Positions 51,093-62,604 of a stretch of DNA of 64,000 bases are shown piece after piece (the stretch's first letter is position 1; the number at the start of each line of letters is the position of its first letter). Origin of the DNA: Cordylochernes scorpioides (Eukaryota; Arthropoda; Arachnida; Pseudoscorpiones; Chernetidae); contig CP092870.1 in assembly GCA_030710605.1 (NCBI GenBank), positions 51,783,921 through 51,847,920 on the forward strand. The letters run 5' to 3'. The notes under the pieces are model-generated. The model worked only from the letters and a program-made list of their open reading frames with translations. It was not told where the DNA came from and made no database searches. A program made the translations under genes and the position numbers.

Positions 51093-52359
51093 CTAGTTTT
51101 CCTCACTGCGGCGACTGGGTGAGCGGCTGGAACGGCGAGCAGGGGATTGTGAGGTTCTTCTGGGAGCTTGGAATCTTCCGCGGGGGGGGGGGGGGGTATG
51201 GCGACGGGTTTCTGAATCTTCCTTGGGATAGTTCGCTTCCTGATTCGCCCATAGTGTAATTTTCCGTTCTTGGTCTTCCGAAATCGACTGTTTCTCTTCC
51301 AAGTCTGGCATCCGCAAAAGCTTGGCGTCTGTCTCTGCAATAACGTGCAACGTGGCCAGGGCGCCCACAGTGGAAGCAGATCGGTCTGTCATCTTCAGTA
51401 CGCCACTGAGTCCTTTGATTATTTGGTGGTCCTTCGGTTCTTCGTCGGTAAACTTGATCGTTCTGGGGGAGGTATTGTCGCCGAGGTCGGAAGCTCTCGG
51501 GCTGACGAGGGGCAGAGATAGGAGCCAATGTTTGCTGGATTTCACTACGGATGACATCCCGTAGGTCGGGAGGTGGAGTGTCGATATCCTGGGCGGCAAA
51601 TGTAGAAGGAGGAGCCATAAACTTCTGAACCTCCTCTCTTACTATTCTTCTAATCAGGGCTTCTAGGTTCTCAGGTTCAGCGGTCGAGATGGTGGTCACA
51701 TTGGGCAGTCGGCTGAACCTGGGCGGTGCAACACGCATCCTCTTGAATGCCTCGAATCGGCGGCAGAACGCAACAAATTGGTCCACCGTGCCGATGTCCT
51801 TTCCAATAAGTGCCTGATACACTTCCTCCGCTACGCCTTTAATCAGGTGGCTCACCTTTTCTCCTTCCGACATTCTGGGGTTGCTCTGTTTACAAAGAAG
51901 GAGGACTTCTTGTATGTAGCTCTCGACGTTTTCCCCACTCGTCTGCGCTCTAGTTCGAAGAATATTCTCGGCTTTTCTAGCCGTGTCTTCCTTGTTCCCA
52001 AATATTTCACAAAACTTTATCTTAAATTCCTCCCACGAATTCAAGATTTCCTCGAAGTTTTCGAACCAGCACTTCGCTGTGCCAGTGAGGTAGAAGATGA
52101 CGTTGGCCAGACACATGGAGTCATCCCACTTGTTGTAACGTGCTACACGCTGGGAGTCGCTCAGCCAACGCTGCGAATCTTCCCCACGTTCTCCCGAGAA
52201 GACAGTAGGGTCTCTCCACCGATGGCAGAATGGTCGGTTTTCTTCTCTCTCCATTTTCTTCCGAGCAGGAAAAGCAAGCACTGTAGATAGCTCTGGTTGC
52301 AATCCTTGAAGGCGACGACTTCGTCTGGTGACTGTCTCGTTACCCGGCGTCTCCACCAC
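51093..52359 (-). pseudogene. gag: Gypsy-B gag
   Basis: The frame is open from the LTR edge. The first ATG is at about 52254 (MEREENRPFCHRW). Capsid motifs DPTVFSGERGEDSQRWLSDS, FYLTGTAKCWFENFEEIL and LRTRAQTSGENVESYIQEVL match retrotransposon gag. The zinc knuckle CFHCGRPGHVARYC is near 51360. Past it a run of 15 G (51181-51195 on the plus strand) makes a poly-Pro stretch. The frame before the run ends at 51103, whereas the neighbouring frame after it gives an Arg/Ser-rich tail (PARRSSRSPSRRSEEN) ending at 51093. I think the C-run has slipped and the second ending is the original one. The protease follows in a different frame. Confidence 0.85.
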
Positions 52360-52362
52360 AAT

Positions 52363-52601
52363 TGTCGCGAGGAAAAATAATTAAATAGGCCTTCGAATTA
52401 CTTTAAATATTTTATTTAATGAGCTATAAGATAGAATTCAAAATAAAAGAAGAGTTACTATCTACGTGAGCCAAATCGACCGAGCCGTTAGCGCAAGAAA
52501 GCAGAACTCGAGATATTTCCTCCTTCCACGTGACGCCACTGTTTACCCCGACCGGTCGGTCCAGATAAGAGGGAATACCAGGAAACTCTGTCCTCCTGAC
52601 A
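52363..52601 (-). repeat. Gypsy-B 5' LTR
   Basis: 239 bp, almost identical to the other LTR. Directly inside it the minus strand reads ATTGTGGTGGAGACGCC. The tRNA primer is not identifiable. Confidence 0.93.
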
Positions 52602-53447
52602 GTATTTTAAAACATTTATCTCCTTTCAACAAGCCTTTTTAATTCATTATTATTATTACTTTTATATATTACCTATTTGATTTTGTCCACTTACACTTTT
52701 TTTTAGCCGCAATCATATTTCAATCTTTTTATTCACTATATTTTATTTTTGTTTAAATACCTTTATTAAATGACATTGTTTATCATCAACTATACACTTC
52801 CCTATACTTTTCATCACTATCTTTTTCAGCCATTGCTTCACATCAACGTAGAAAAACGACAGCATTGCTTGACAATTTTTTTTTATTTCGTAATTTCAAC
52901 ACTCTTTGAACACAGTTCCTCAGATTTAAAAATTCCCAATTTCTGGTCTGAATACGTTTCAAAAGTTTATTTCAATCATCCGCAGAGCACAATCACCAAC
53001 GCATTCACAAAGCGTTCACAACTTTCAACTTTTTTATCAGCTCTAGCGGACCACAATCGACCTTTGATTTCGAGTCAAGTCAGACCACCTACTGTCGCTA
53101 CAATTCTACTTATCGCATGGCTAATATCACCCCTCTCTCAATCATATTAATGAACAACTTTTTAACCCCATAAACCTTACAATTGTGACAAAGCACTGTA
53201 ACCCTTATACAGCATCGCAAGTGAAACATTGCCTAGGAAGATGCTCAAGTCTATATTCTCGCTTTGCACCTGGATCTAAGTATTTGGTTGCATGTGTAAT
53301 ACTTACAATGGCATATTCTTCAACTACTAACTCTTTCCAACGCCCGCCAAAAATCTTAGAATGTCATTTTTTTTATTTTATCATCATTTTATTTTAATCA
53401 TCATTGTTTTTTAAATTAAACAAAAATTTCATCAAAAAAATAATATT
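52602..53447. other. No recognised gene
   Basis: AT-rich flank of Gypsy-B. The 126-codon frame at 52770-53150 shows no domain and low-complexity composition. Confidence 0.5.
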
Positions 53448-53547
53448 NNNNNNNNNNNNNNNNNNNNNNNNNNNNNNNNNNNNNNNNNNNNNNNNNNNNN
53501 NNNNNNNNNNNNNNNNNNNNNNNNNNNNNNNNNNNNNNNNNNNNNNN
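53448..53547. other. Assembly gap, 100 N
   Basis: A run of exactly 100 N. The size is therefore likely a placeholder. The Penelope copy on its right starts in mid-RT. Confidence 0.99.
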
Positions 53548-54461
53548 GTTGACGATATTTTCTGCATATGCAAAACCGACAGCGAGGATACCATTCTCTC
53601 CGACCTACACACTTACAATCCCAACATCACATTCACTATCGAGAGAGAACGCGAGCCTGTCATTCCCTTCCTAGACGTCCTAGTCATACGCACACCAAAT
53701 ACCTACCATACCACAGTCTACTACAAGAAAAACCACCCCCCAGATACACCCATTATAGGTCACACTGACCAACTTCCCACAAAATCAACATAGTTAAAGC
53801 CCTCACCCGCCGCCTATTAACCCACTGCTCACTCCCCATCTTCAAAACTATTGAAAAGAACCGCATCATCTCCCATCTTACAGCTTCAGCTTTCCCTCTG
53901 TCCTTTATAGAAAAACACACCTACTCGCCTGTTCCTCTTAACCCCCCTGCAGCCTACAAATCCACATGTGTGATCCCATTCTCTTCCCTCTCAGTTAACC
54001 TCTCCCGTTTCCTCAAACCCTTTGGCATCCGTACCTTTTTTACTAACACACCTAACCTCCACTCACTCCTTAGGCATCCCATCACAAAAACCTACTCCCC
54101 CACCGACCCTCTAACATCTACTCGCGCGGTCTACTCGGTCTCATGCCAAAAGTGCCCTGCCAACTATGTGGGTGAGACCGGTAGGACCATCGCCATTAGA
54201 ATGTCCGAGCACACACGCAACATCACCAACCGAGAACCCCGTTCCCTCATTTTTCAACACATTGCATCTTCTGGCCATTCCTTTGACACTGCTAACCCAA
54301 CCATTCACTACAGAAATATCTCCAACCTACACCAAAGATTGGTTCTGGAATCCATTGTTTCCTCCAAGCTACACAGCATAAATAGAAAAATAGACATTCC
54401 CGCAATCTACACAACCTACATCTCCAATTGCATTTTTCAGATTCTACCTCTGGTATATTAA
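53548..54461 (+). pseudogene. Penelope family-2 RT end and GIY-YIG endonuclease
   Basis: Starts VDDIFCICKTD, the RT catalytic box, and continues with EREPVIPFLDVLVIRTP. A shift in a C-run near 53740 and a TGA at 53766-53768 break the frame. Beyond that, IVKALTRRLLTHCSLPIF and IPFSSLSVNLSRFLKPFGIR lead to the nuclease: AVYSVSCQKCPANYVGETGR (GIY and YIG halves with CxxC), then IRMSEHTRNITN and FQHIASSGHSFD. It ends LPLVY at 54461. The nuclease nicks DNA so that RT can prime on it, which is the typical C-terminal position for canonical Penelope elements. Confidence 0.88.
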
Positions 54462-54929
54462 TAACCCCCTTCCACCACCTCAGTCACACCGGTCAAAAAC
54501 GTTTTTTTTTTCTCTCATTAATCATTAAATACCAATTCATAGATGGCAGTCCATAGCATAGTCATTAACCACACAAATTTACCTGTAATAGTTACTTAGA
54601 AATATTTAGTTATGTAATATCATTGTAATAATTTTTCTAACTCTCAAATTTTTTCAAATATTAACACAATTTTAATTCATTCAAATCCAGACGCGCGAGT
54701 AGTCTCACGCGAGTGTGTATATATATCTTATTTTTGTTTTTGTTTTCTATGGTTAGCTGATATATATTTACATTGTTTAATTCTCAGTTGCTTAGTTGCC
54801 TTAATTTACCTTTAATATTTGTTTTTATTTTTATTTTACCTGTAGAAGGGCATTGCCCGAAAGCTTGTAATGTTTTACAATTAAAAGAAACTCATCTTCT
54901 GAAACTTCTTACTTGACATGTTTAATTAT
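53548..54929 (+). mobile_element. Penelope-like element, family 2, 5' part lost in the gap
   Basis: RT C-terminus and GIY-YIG nuclease, followed by a 3' region with the structured motif CTGTAGAAGGGCATTGCCCG then AAAGC (54840-54864). Family 1 begins immediately to its right at 54930. It differs from family 1 in sequence, although the protein order is the same. Confidence 0.85.
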
Positions 54930-57770
54930 TATAAAAGTATAACAAATCTAAAGTTTTTGCGGAGGAGCCTCTTTATTATACATTTGCTAGCTTTCGAACT
55001 TTTCAGTTCTTCCACAGGCGTGGCTAGTGTGTCTACACTAACAGGGTATAAGCGCGCTTGAGCCATTATATACAATATATAAATTTACATGTGGATTGAT
55101 ATTTCAAACGTAATAAAATAGAAATAGGAACTATGACTATAAAATAAAACTATGTAAATGAACTTATAGATTTTTAAAATTTAGATGAAATTATGGCAAA
55201 AACTTTTAAATGCGATAAAAGTTAAGTAATATAATGATATTCACTGTATGTATAAGCCGTGTGACAGTTTAAAATTTCGTAACGTTTAAAACCAGTAAAA
55301 TTCCAAAACATCTCAACATGGAAAACCAAGCTGGGGTCCACTCCTCCCGACCACACACCCGAGTGTATCACGGTGTAACTATTGTGATATTATATGGTAT
55401 ATTTCCGGTAGATCTATTTTTCTATTTATGCTGTTTGTTTGTGTTGATATGATAGATTCCAGTACCAATCTGTGCTGCTTATTGTTTATGTGCTGATATA
55501 GGATTTTAGGATGATCTAAGTTGAAGTTATGGCCTGTGTTTGAAATATGTTGGTATATAAGTGATTTCGGGTCTCTATTGTTTATGTTTCGTTTGTGTTC
55601 GGTGATTCTGATATACGCGGTTCTGCCAGTCTCCCCCACGTAGGAGGCTGGGCAATCCTGGCAAGAAACCGCGTATACCGCTCCGGTGGAGTGGATGGGA
55701 TTGTTGGGTGCGTCTGCTTTGGTGATAGGGTTCCTGAGGAGGGCAGCAAGATTGGGAGGGCTTTTAAAATAAACCTGAATACCATATGGGCGAAGGATTC
55801 TGGAAATGGCAACTGAGAAGGAAGAATATGGAAGATAGCAGACTGCTCTATAAGTCGTGGAGGTCCTCGGAGCAGCGGGATCAAACGTGTGTCTATCTAT
55901 GAATTTTCTTGGGTATCCTGCAGTGGTTAGAAGGGTGGTAATTCAGTTTTTTTCTATGGCTTTGAATATAGGCAATGAGCAATGCGTATGTATTCTTTTG
56001 GTTAAAGTCCTGACTGTGTTTACTTTATAGGCTACCGGGCTATTGGAGGAGAAATGGGTGTATAGGGGTGGGATATTCTTTTTGTAATAAACTGCTGTGT
56101 GAAATCTGTGTGGAGTGCGGATAATAAGGATGTCCAGAAATGGCAATACTAGGTTTGTTTCTATTTCGTATGTGAATTTGATGTCTGCGTGAAAGGAATG
56201 TAGAGTGTTAAGAATAGGTTGGAGCTCATTCGGTTTGATTACACAGAAGATGTCGTCCACATACCTCCTCCAATAATGGATGTCGGAAGAATGCATCCGG
56301 TTGATCCACTGGTCCAAGGACCCCATCACGACTTCGGCAACTATGGATGAAAGAGGACTGCCCATTGGGGTGCCTCTGATCTGCTTATAATGCTGGTGGT
56401 TAAACGTGAAGGTGCTAATGGAAAGACATAAGGACGTTAGCTGGGTTATCAGGGTTATGGTTTGATCTTGAATACCTGCTGACTTGAGAAATGACTGTAA
56501 TTTGTTTAAAATGAGGGAGTGTGGAAGGGAGAGGTATAGCGCTGTAACATCAAATGACACCATAGTGTGATGTGCGGGTAGCTGCATTTGCGTAATCTCT
56601 TGAACGAAACTGGGTGGGTGTGTGATGTTGTACTGGTTAGGATTGTTCTTCATGATAGGGGATAATAGTTGGGCCAGATATTTGGCTAAGGTGTGAGCCG
56701 GGGAGAGGTGATATGCGATGATGGGTCGGAGTGGTACCCCAGGCTTGTGTATTTTAGGAGCACCATATATGTACGCATCTCGTGTGAGGGAACCGGTGAA
56801 CTGAGTTAATTGTGCCTTGGTGATCTGTTTCGCCTTCATCAAGTTCCTAAGTGATGACTTGTAGCCCTTGACCAAGGCGTCTTTCGCAGATGTTGAGATG
56901 ATCTTAAATGTGGATGTGTCAGCGAGTATGTTCATCATTTTTCCTTCGTAATCAGCTCTATCCATCAACACTGTCTGGTTTCCCTTGTCTGCTTTGGTGA
57001 TTACCAGCGAACTAGTCTTTCTTAGCCTCTGGATGAGGGAGCGATGATCCCGGGCATGTGATACTGGGTGATAGGGCCTGCGTAAGACCTGGGTAACTGC
57101 GTGTCTAATCCTGAGGGTTTCCATATGATTGAGGTCTTTGAGTGCACCTTCCACTCCTGCTATTAACCTGGGTATGTCGGGCTTGTCGGGAGGCACGTAA
57201 TGTAACCCCAATGCTAACACTCTTTCCTCCTTTTCCGATAAGGGAATCGAGGACAAGTTGACTATTCCATTAGATGAATTGCTTGGAAAGGCTGCGGATT
57301 GCGGGAACTGGTATTTCTTTACCCAATATGACAACTTTGTTTGTTGCCTGCCTGTAAGGATCTTTTCTTTGTGTTGGATGTCTCTAGTGATGGACATGAT
57401 GACTTCGGTGAATTCTGCCATGGGAAGGAGTTGACCAATGTGGAATATAAGGCCCTTCACTGTTTTAGAAATGATCCTGATGTTGGAATGACATCCCTGG
57501 ATTCTGGACTCTAGCAGGTCCCACTGGTACTTCTTTGTTATCTTTTCTGAGAAAGGGTTCTTAACCGGGTCTTTGATTCTGAGGGACGGCGGGATGAACT
57601 GGTGGTCCTTGCATATACGGTTGAAGCGCAGGTGACACCTCCATCTTGACAGCTGTGCCGATTTCTTTCTGAGCTGGCGTAGGTAGAAGGAACAATCGGA
57701 ATTTGGGTGGCTCATGACAGTAAAAACGACAAAGGCATAAGATTCTGCAGGTAAACTCCGTACAAATTAG
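54930..57770 (-). mobile_element. Penelope family 1, tandem unit 1
   Basis: First of a head-to-tail array. The unit TATAAAAGTATAACAAATCT... recurs at 57771 and 60612, 2841 bp apart each time. One ORF of about 780 codons plus a 3' region of about 450 bp with the CTGTGGAAGAACTGAAAAGT hairpin (54990-55017, minus strand). Confidence 0.92.
55379..57715 (-). pseudogene. Penelope family-1 RT/GIY-YIG protein, unit 1 (single TGA)
   Basis: MSHPNSDCSFYLRQLRKKSA starts a 590-codon frame with KADKGNQTVLMDRADYEGKM, YGAPKIHKPGVPLRPI, VSFDVTALYLSLP (first RT Asp), IRGTPMGSPLSSIVAEVVM and WRRYVDDIFCVI (YVDD, near residue 475). After PIFKAIEKN a TGA (55943-55945) interrupts. The same frame then continues to the GIY-YIG nuclease (AVYAVSCQDCPASYVGETGR, IRITEHKRNINN, NRKIDLPEIYHIISQ) and stops at 55379. 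Unit 3 has AGA (Arg) at the TGA position, so this is a point mutation. In Penelope elements the single protein does reverse transcription and target nicking. Confidence 0.9.
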
Positions 57771-60611
57771 TATAAAAGTATAACAAATCTAAAGTTTTTG
57801 CGGAGGAGCCTCTTTATTATACATTTGCTAGCTTTCGAACTTTTCAGTTCTTCCACAGGCGTGGCTAGTGTGTCTACACTAACAGGGTATAAGCGCGCTT
57901 GAGCCATTATATACAATATATAAATTTACATGTGGATTGATATTTCAAACGTAATAAAAGTGAAATAGGAACTATGACTATAAAATAAAACTATGTAAAT
58001 GAACTTATAGATTTTTAAAATTTAGATGAAATTATGGCAAAAACTTTTAAATGCGATAAAAGTTAAGTAATATAATGATATTCACTGTATGTATAAGCCG
58101 TGTGACAGTTTAAAATTTCGTAACGTTTAAAACCAGTAAAATTCCAAAACATCTCAACATGGAAAACCAAGCTGGGGTCCACTCCTCCCGACCACACACC
58201 CGAGTGTATCACGGTGTAACTATTGTGATATTATATGGTATATTTCCGGTAGATCTATTTTTCTATTTATGCTGTTTGTTTGTGTTGATATGATAGATTC
58301 CAGTACCAATCTGTGCTGCTTATTGTTTATGTGCTGATATAGGATTTTAGGATGATCTAAGTTGAAGTTATGGCCTGTGTTTGAAATATGTTGGTATATA
58401 AGTGATTTCGGGTCTCTATTGTTTATGTTTCGTTTGTGTTCGGTGATTCTGATATACGCGGTTCTGCCAGTCTCCCCCACGTAGGAGGCTGGGCAATCCT
58501 GGCAAGAAACCGCGTATACCGCTCCGGTGGAGTGGATGGGATTGTTGGGTGCGTCTGCTTTGGTGATAGGGTTCCTGAGGAGGGCAGCAAGATTGGGAGG
58601 GCTTTTAAAATAAACCTGAATACCATATGGGCGAAGGATTCTGGAAATGGCAACTGAGAAGGAAGAATATGGAAGATAGCAGACTGCTCTATAAGTCGTG
58701 GAGGTCCTCGGAGCAGCGGGATCAAACGTGTGTCTATCTATGAATTTTCTTGGGTATCCTGCAGTGGTTAGAAGGGTGGTAATTCAGTTTTTTTCTATGG
58801 CTTTGAATATAGGCAATGAGCAATGCGTATGTATTCTTTTGGTTAAAGTCCTGACTGTGTTTACTTTATAGGCTACCGGGCTATTGGAGGAGAAATGGGT
58901 GTATAGGGGTGGGATATTCTTTTTGTAATAAACTGCTGTGTGAAATCTGTGTGGAGTGCGGATAATAAGGATGTCCAGAAATGGCAATACTAGGTTTGTT
59001 TCTATTTCGTATGTGAATTTGATGTCTGCGTGAAAGGAATGTAGAGTGTTAAGAATAGGTTGGAGCTCATTCGGTTTGATTACACAGAAGATGTCGTCCA
59101 CATACCTCCTCCAATAATGGATGTCGGAAGAATGCATCCGGTTGATCCACTGGTCCAAGGACCCCATCACGACTTCGGCAACTATGGATGAAAGAGGACT
59201 GCCCATTGGGGTGCCTCTGATCTGCTTATAATGCTGGTGGTTAAACGTGAAGGTGCTAATGGAAAGACATAAGGACGTTAGCTGGGTTATCAGGGTTATG
59301 GTTTGATCTTGAATACCTGCTGACTTGAGAAATGACTGTAATTTGTTTAAAATGAGGGAGTGTGGAAGGGAGAGGTATAGCGCTGTAACATCAAATGACA
59401 CCATAGTGTGATGTGCGGGTAGCTGCATTTGCGTAATCTCTTGAACGAAACTGGGTGGGTGTGTGATGTTGTACTGGTTAGGATTGTTCTTCATGATAGG
59501 GGATAATAGTTGGGCCAGATATTTGGCTAAGGTGTGAGCCGGGGAGAGGTGATATGCGATGATGGGTCGGAGTGGTACCCCAGGCTTGTGTATTTTAGGA
59601 GCACCATATATGTACGCATCTCGTGTGAGGGAACCGGTGAACTGAGTTAATTGTGCCTTGGTGATCTGTTTCGCCTTCATCAAGTTCCTAAGTGATGACT
59701 TGTAGCCCTTGACCAAGGCGTCTTTCGCAGATGTTGAGATGATCTTAAATGTGGATGTGTCAGCGAGTATGTTCATCATTTTTCCTTCGTAATCAGCTCT
59801 ATCCATCAACACTGTCTGGTTTCCCTTGTCTGCTTTGGTGATTACCAGCGAACTAGTCTTTCTTAGCCTCTGGATGAGGGAGCGATGATCCCGGGCATGT
59901 GATACTGGGTGATAGGGCCTGCGTAAGACCTGGGTAACTGCGTGTCTAATCCTGAGGGTTTCCATATGATTGAGGTCTTTGAGTGCACCTTCCACTCCTG
60001 CTATTAACCTGGGTATGTCGGGCTTGTCGGGAGGCACGTAATGTAACCCCAATGCTAACACTCTTTCCTCCTTTTCCGATAAGGGAATCGAGGACAAGTT
60101 GACTATTCCATTAGATGAATTGCTTGGAAAGGCTGCGGATTGCGGGAACTGGTATTTCTTTACCCAATATGACAACTTTGTTTGTTGCCTGCCTGTAAGG
60201 ATCTTTTCTTTGTGTTGGATGTCTCTAGTGATGGACATGATGACTTCGGTGAATTCTGCCATGGGAAGGAGTTGACCAATGTGGAATATAAGGCCCTTCA
60301 CTGTTTTAGAAATGATCCTGATGTTGGAATGACATCCCTGGATTCTGGACTCTAGCAGGTCCCACTGGTACTTCTTTGTTATCTTTTCTGAGAAAGGGTT
60401 CTTAACCGGGTCTTTGATTCTGAGGGACGGCGGGATGAACTGGTGGTCCTTGCATATACGGTTGAAGCGCAGGTGACACCTCCATCTTGACAGCTGTGCC
60501 GATTTCTTTCTGAGCTGGCGTAGGTAGAAGGAACAATCGGAATTTGGGTGGCTCATGACAGTAAAAACGACAAAGGCATAAGATTCTGCAGGTAAACTCC
60601 GTACAAATTAG
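57771..60611 (-). mobile_element. Penelope family 1, tandem unit 2
   Basis: Practically identical to unit 1. The one difference I noticed is in the 3' region (AATAAAAGTGAAATAG here, AATAAAATAGAAATAG in unit 1). The junction with unit 3 at 60611/60612 is the same as that with unit 1. Confidence 0.92.
58220..60556 (-). pseudogene. Penelope family-1 RT/GIY-YIG protein, unit 2 (same TGA)
   Basis: Same protein as unit 1, residue for residue in the 590-codon part and in the nuclease part, and with the same TGA after PIFKAIEKN (58784-58786). Sharing the stop means that units 1 and 2 arose by duplication of one already mutated copy, and not by two separate reverse transcription events from an active source. 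Confidence 0.9.
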
Positions 60612-62604
60612 TATAAAAGTATAACAAATCTAAAGTTTTTGCGGAGGAGCCTCTTTATTATACATTTGCTAGCTTTCGAACTTTTCAGTTCTTCCACAGG
60701 CGTGGCTAGTGTGTCTACACTAACAGGGTATAAGCGCGCTTGAGCCATTATATACAATATATAAATTTACATGTGGATTGATATTTCAAACGTAATAAAA
60801 GTGAAATAGGAACTATGACTATAAAATAAAACTATGTAAATGAACTTATAGATTTTTAAAATTTAGATGAAATTATGGCAAAAACTTTTAAATGCGATAA
60901 AAGTTAAGTAATATAATGATATTCACTGTATGTATAAGCCGTGTGACAGTTTAAAATTTCGTAACGTTTAAAACCAGTAAAATTCCAAAACATCTCAACA
61001 TGGAAAACCAAGCTGGGGTCCACTCCTCCCGACCACACACCCGAGTGTATCACGGTGTAACTATTGTGATATTATATGGTATATTTCCGGTAGATCTATT
61101 TTTCTATTTATGCTGTTTGTTTGTGTTGATATGATAGATTCCAGTACCAATCTGTGCTGCTTATTGTTTATGTGCTGATATAGGATTTTAGGATGATCTA
61201 AGTTGAAGTTATGGCCTGTGTTTGAAATATGTTGGTATATAAGTGATTTCGGGTCTCTATTGTTTATGTTTCGTTTGTGTTCGGTGATTCTGATATACGC
61301 GGTTCTGCCAGTCTCCCCCACGTAGGAGGCTGGGCAATCCTGGCAAGAAACCGCGTATACCGCTCCGGTGGAGTGGATGGGATTGTTGGGTGCGTCTGCT
61401 TTGGTGATAGGGTTCCTGAGGAGGGCAGCAAGATTGGGAGGGCTGTTAAAATAAACTTGAATACCATATGGGCGAAGGATTCTGGAAATGGCAACTGAGA
61501 AGGAAGAATATGGAAGATAGCAGACTGCTCTATAAGTCGTGGAGGTCCTCGGAGCAGCAGGTTCAAACGTGTGTCTATCTATGAATTTTCTTGGGTATCC
61601 TGCAGTGGTTAGAAGGGTGGTAATTCTGTTTTTTTCTATGGCTTTGAATATAGGCAATGAGCAATGCGTATGTATTCTTTTGGTTAAAGTCCTGACTGTG
61701 TTTACTTTATAGGCTACCGGCTATTGGAGGAGAAATGGGTGTATAGGGGTGGGATATTCTTTTTGTAATAAACTGCTGTGTGAAATCTGTGTGGAGTGCG
61801 GATAATAAGGATGTCCAGAAATGGCAATACTAGGTTTGTTTCTATTTCGTATGTGAATTTGATGTCTGCGTGAAAGGAATGTAGAGTGTTAAGAATAGGT
61901 TGGAGCTCATTCGGTTTGATTACACAGAAGATGTCGTCCACATACCTCCTCCAATAATGGATGTCGGAAGAATGCATCCGGTTGATCCACTGGTCCAAGG
62001 ACCCCATCACGACTTCGGCAACTATGGATGAAAGAGGACTGCCCATTGGGGTGCCTCTGATCTGCTTATAATGCTGGTGGTTAAACGTGAAGGTGCTAAT
62101 GGAAAGACATAAGGACGTTAGCTGGGTTATCAGGGTTATGGTTTGATCTTGAATACCTGCTGACTTGAGAAATGACTGTAATTTGTTTAAAATGAGGGAG
62201 TGTGGAAGGGAGAGGTATAGCGCTGTAACATCAAATGACACCATAGTGTGATGTGCGGGTAGCTGCATTTGCGTAATCTCTTGAACGAAACTGGGTGGGT
62301 GTGTGATGTTGTACTGGTTAGGATTGTTCTTCATGATAGGGGATAATAGTTGGGCCAGATATTTGGCTAAGGTGTGAGCCGGGGAGAGGTGATATGCGAT
62401 GATGGGTCGGAGTGGTACCCCAGGCTTGTGTATTTTAGGAGCACCATATATGTACGCATCTCGTGTGAGGGAACCGGTGAACTGAGTTAATTGTGCCTTG
62501 GTGATCTGTTTCGCCTTCATCAAGTTCCTAAGTGATGACTTGTAGCCCTTGACCAAGGCGTCTTTCGCAGATGTTGAGATGATCTTAAATGTGGATGTGG
62601 ATGT
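60612..62604 (-). mobile_element. Penelope family 1, unit 3, 5' truncated
   Basis: Begins like the other units but is cut at about 62604 within the RT fingers, where the sequence turns into an inverted copy. It is slightly different from units 1 and 2 (for example AGGTTCAAACG for GGATCAAACG near 61560). Confidence 0.9.
61061..62604 (-). pseudogene. Penelope family-1 protein, unit 3 (truncated, one-base deletion)
   Basis: Carries STFKIISTSAKDALVKGYKS, FTGSLTRDAYIYGAPKIHKP, the GTPMGSPLSS and YVDDIF boxes. A single-base deletion near 61718 (CCGGCTATT for CCGGGCTATT on the plus strand) breaks the frame. After it, PIFKAIEKNRITTLLTTAGY shows the Arg codon that is a stop in units 1 and 2, and the GIY-YIG part is intact to 61061. 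The first 260 or so residues are missing. Confidence 0.9.

Larger units (their letters stand above)
47329..52601 (-). mobile_element. Ty3/Gypsy element, family B, nearly intact
   Basis: LTRs are at 47329-47566 and 52363-52601, with two substitutions and one indel between them by eye. Both flanks are GTAT, a 4-bp target duplication. The internal order on the minus strand is gag, protease, RT, RNase H, integrase. The polypurine tract GTGGAGGGAGTGA lies next to the 3' LTR. Length 5.3 kb. No envelope gene. The visible lesions are a C-run frameshift in gag and one stop between protease and RT. Confidence 0.95.

Noticed and set aside
52770..53150. 126-codon frame upstream of the gap
   Set aside because: Low-complexity composition and no motif. 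No support as a gene.
55582..55884. 100-codon minus frame and 73-codon plus frame repeated in each Penelope unit
   Set aside because: They overlap the GIY-YIG coding region in other frames and recur only because the units are duplicated.
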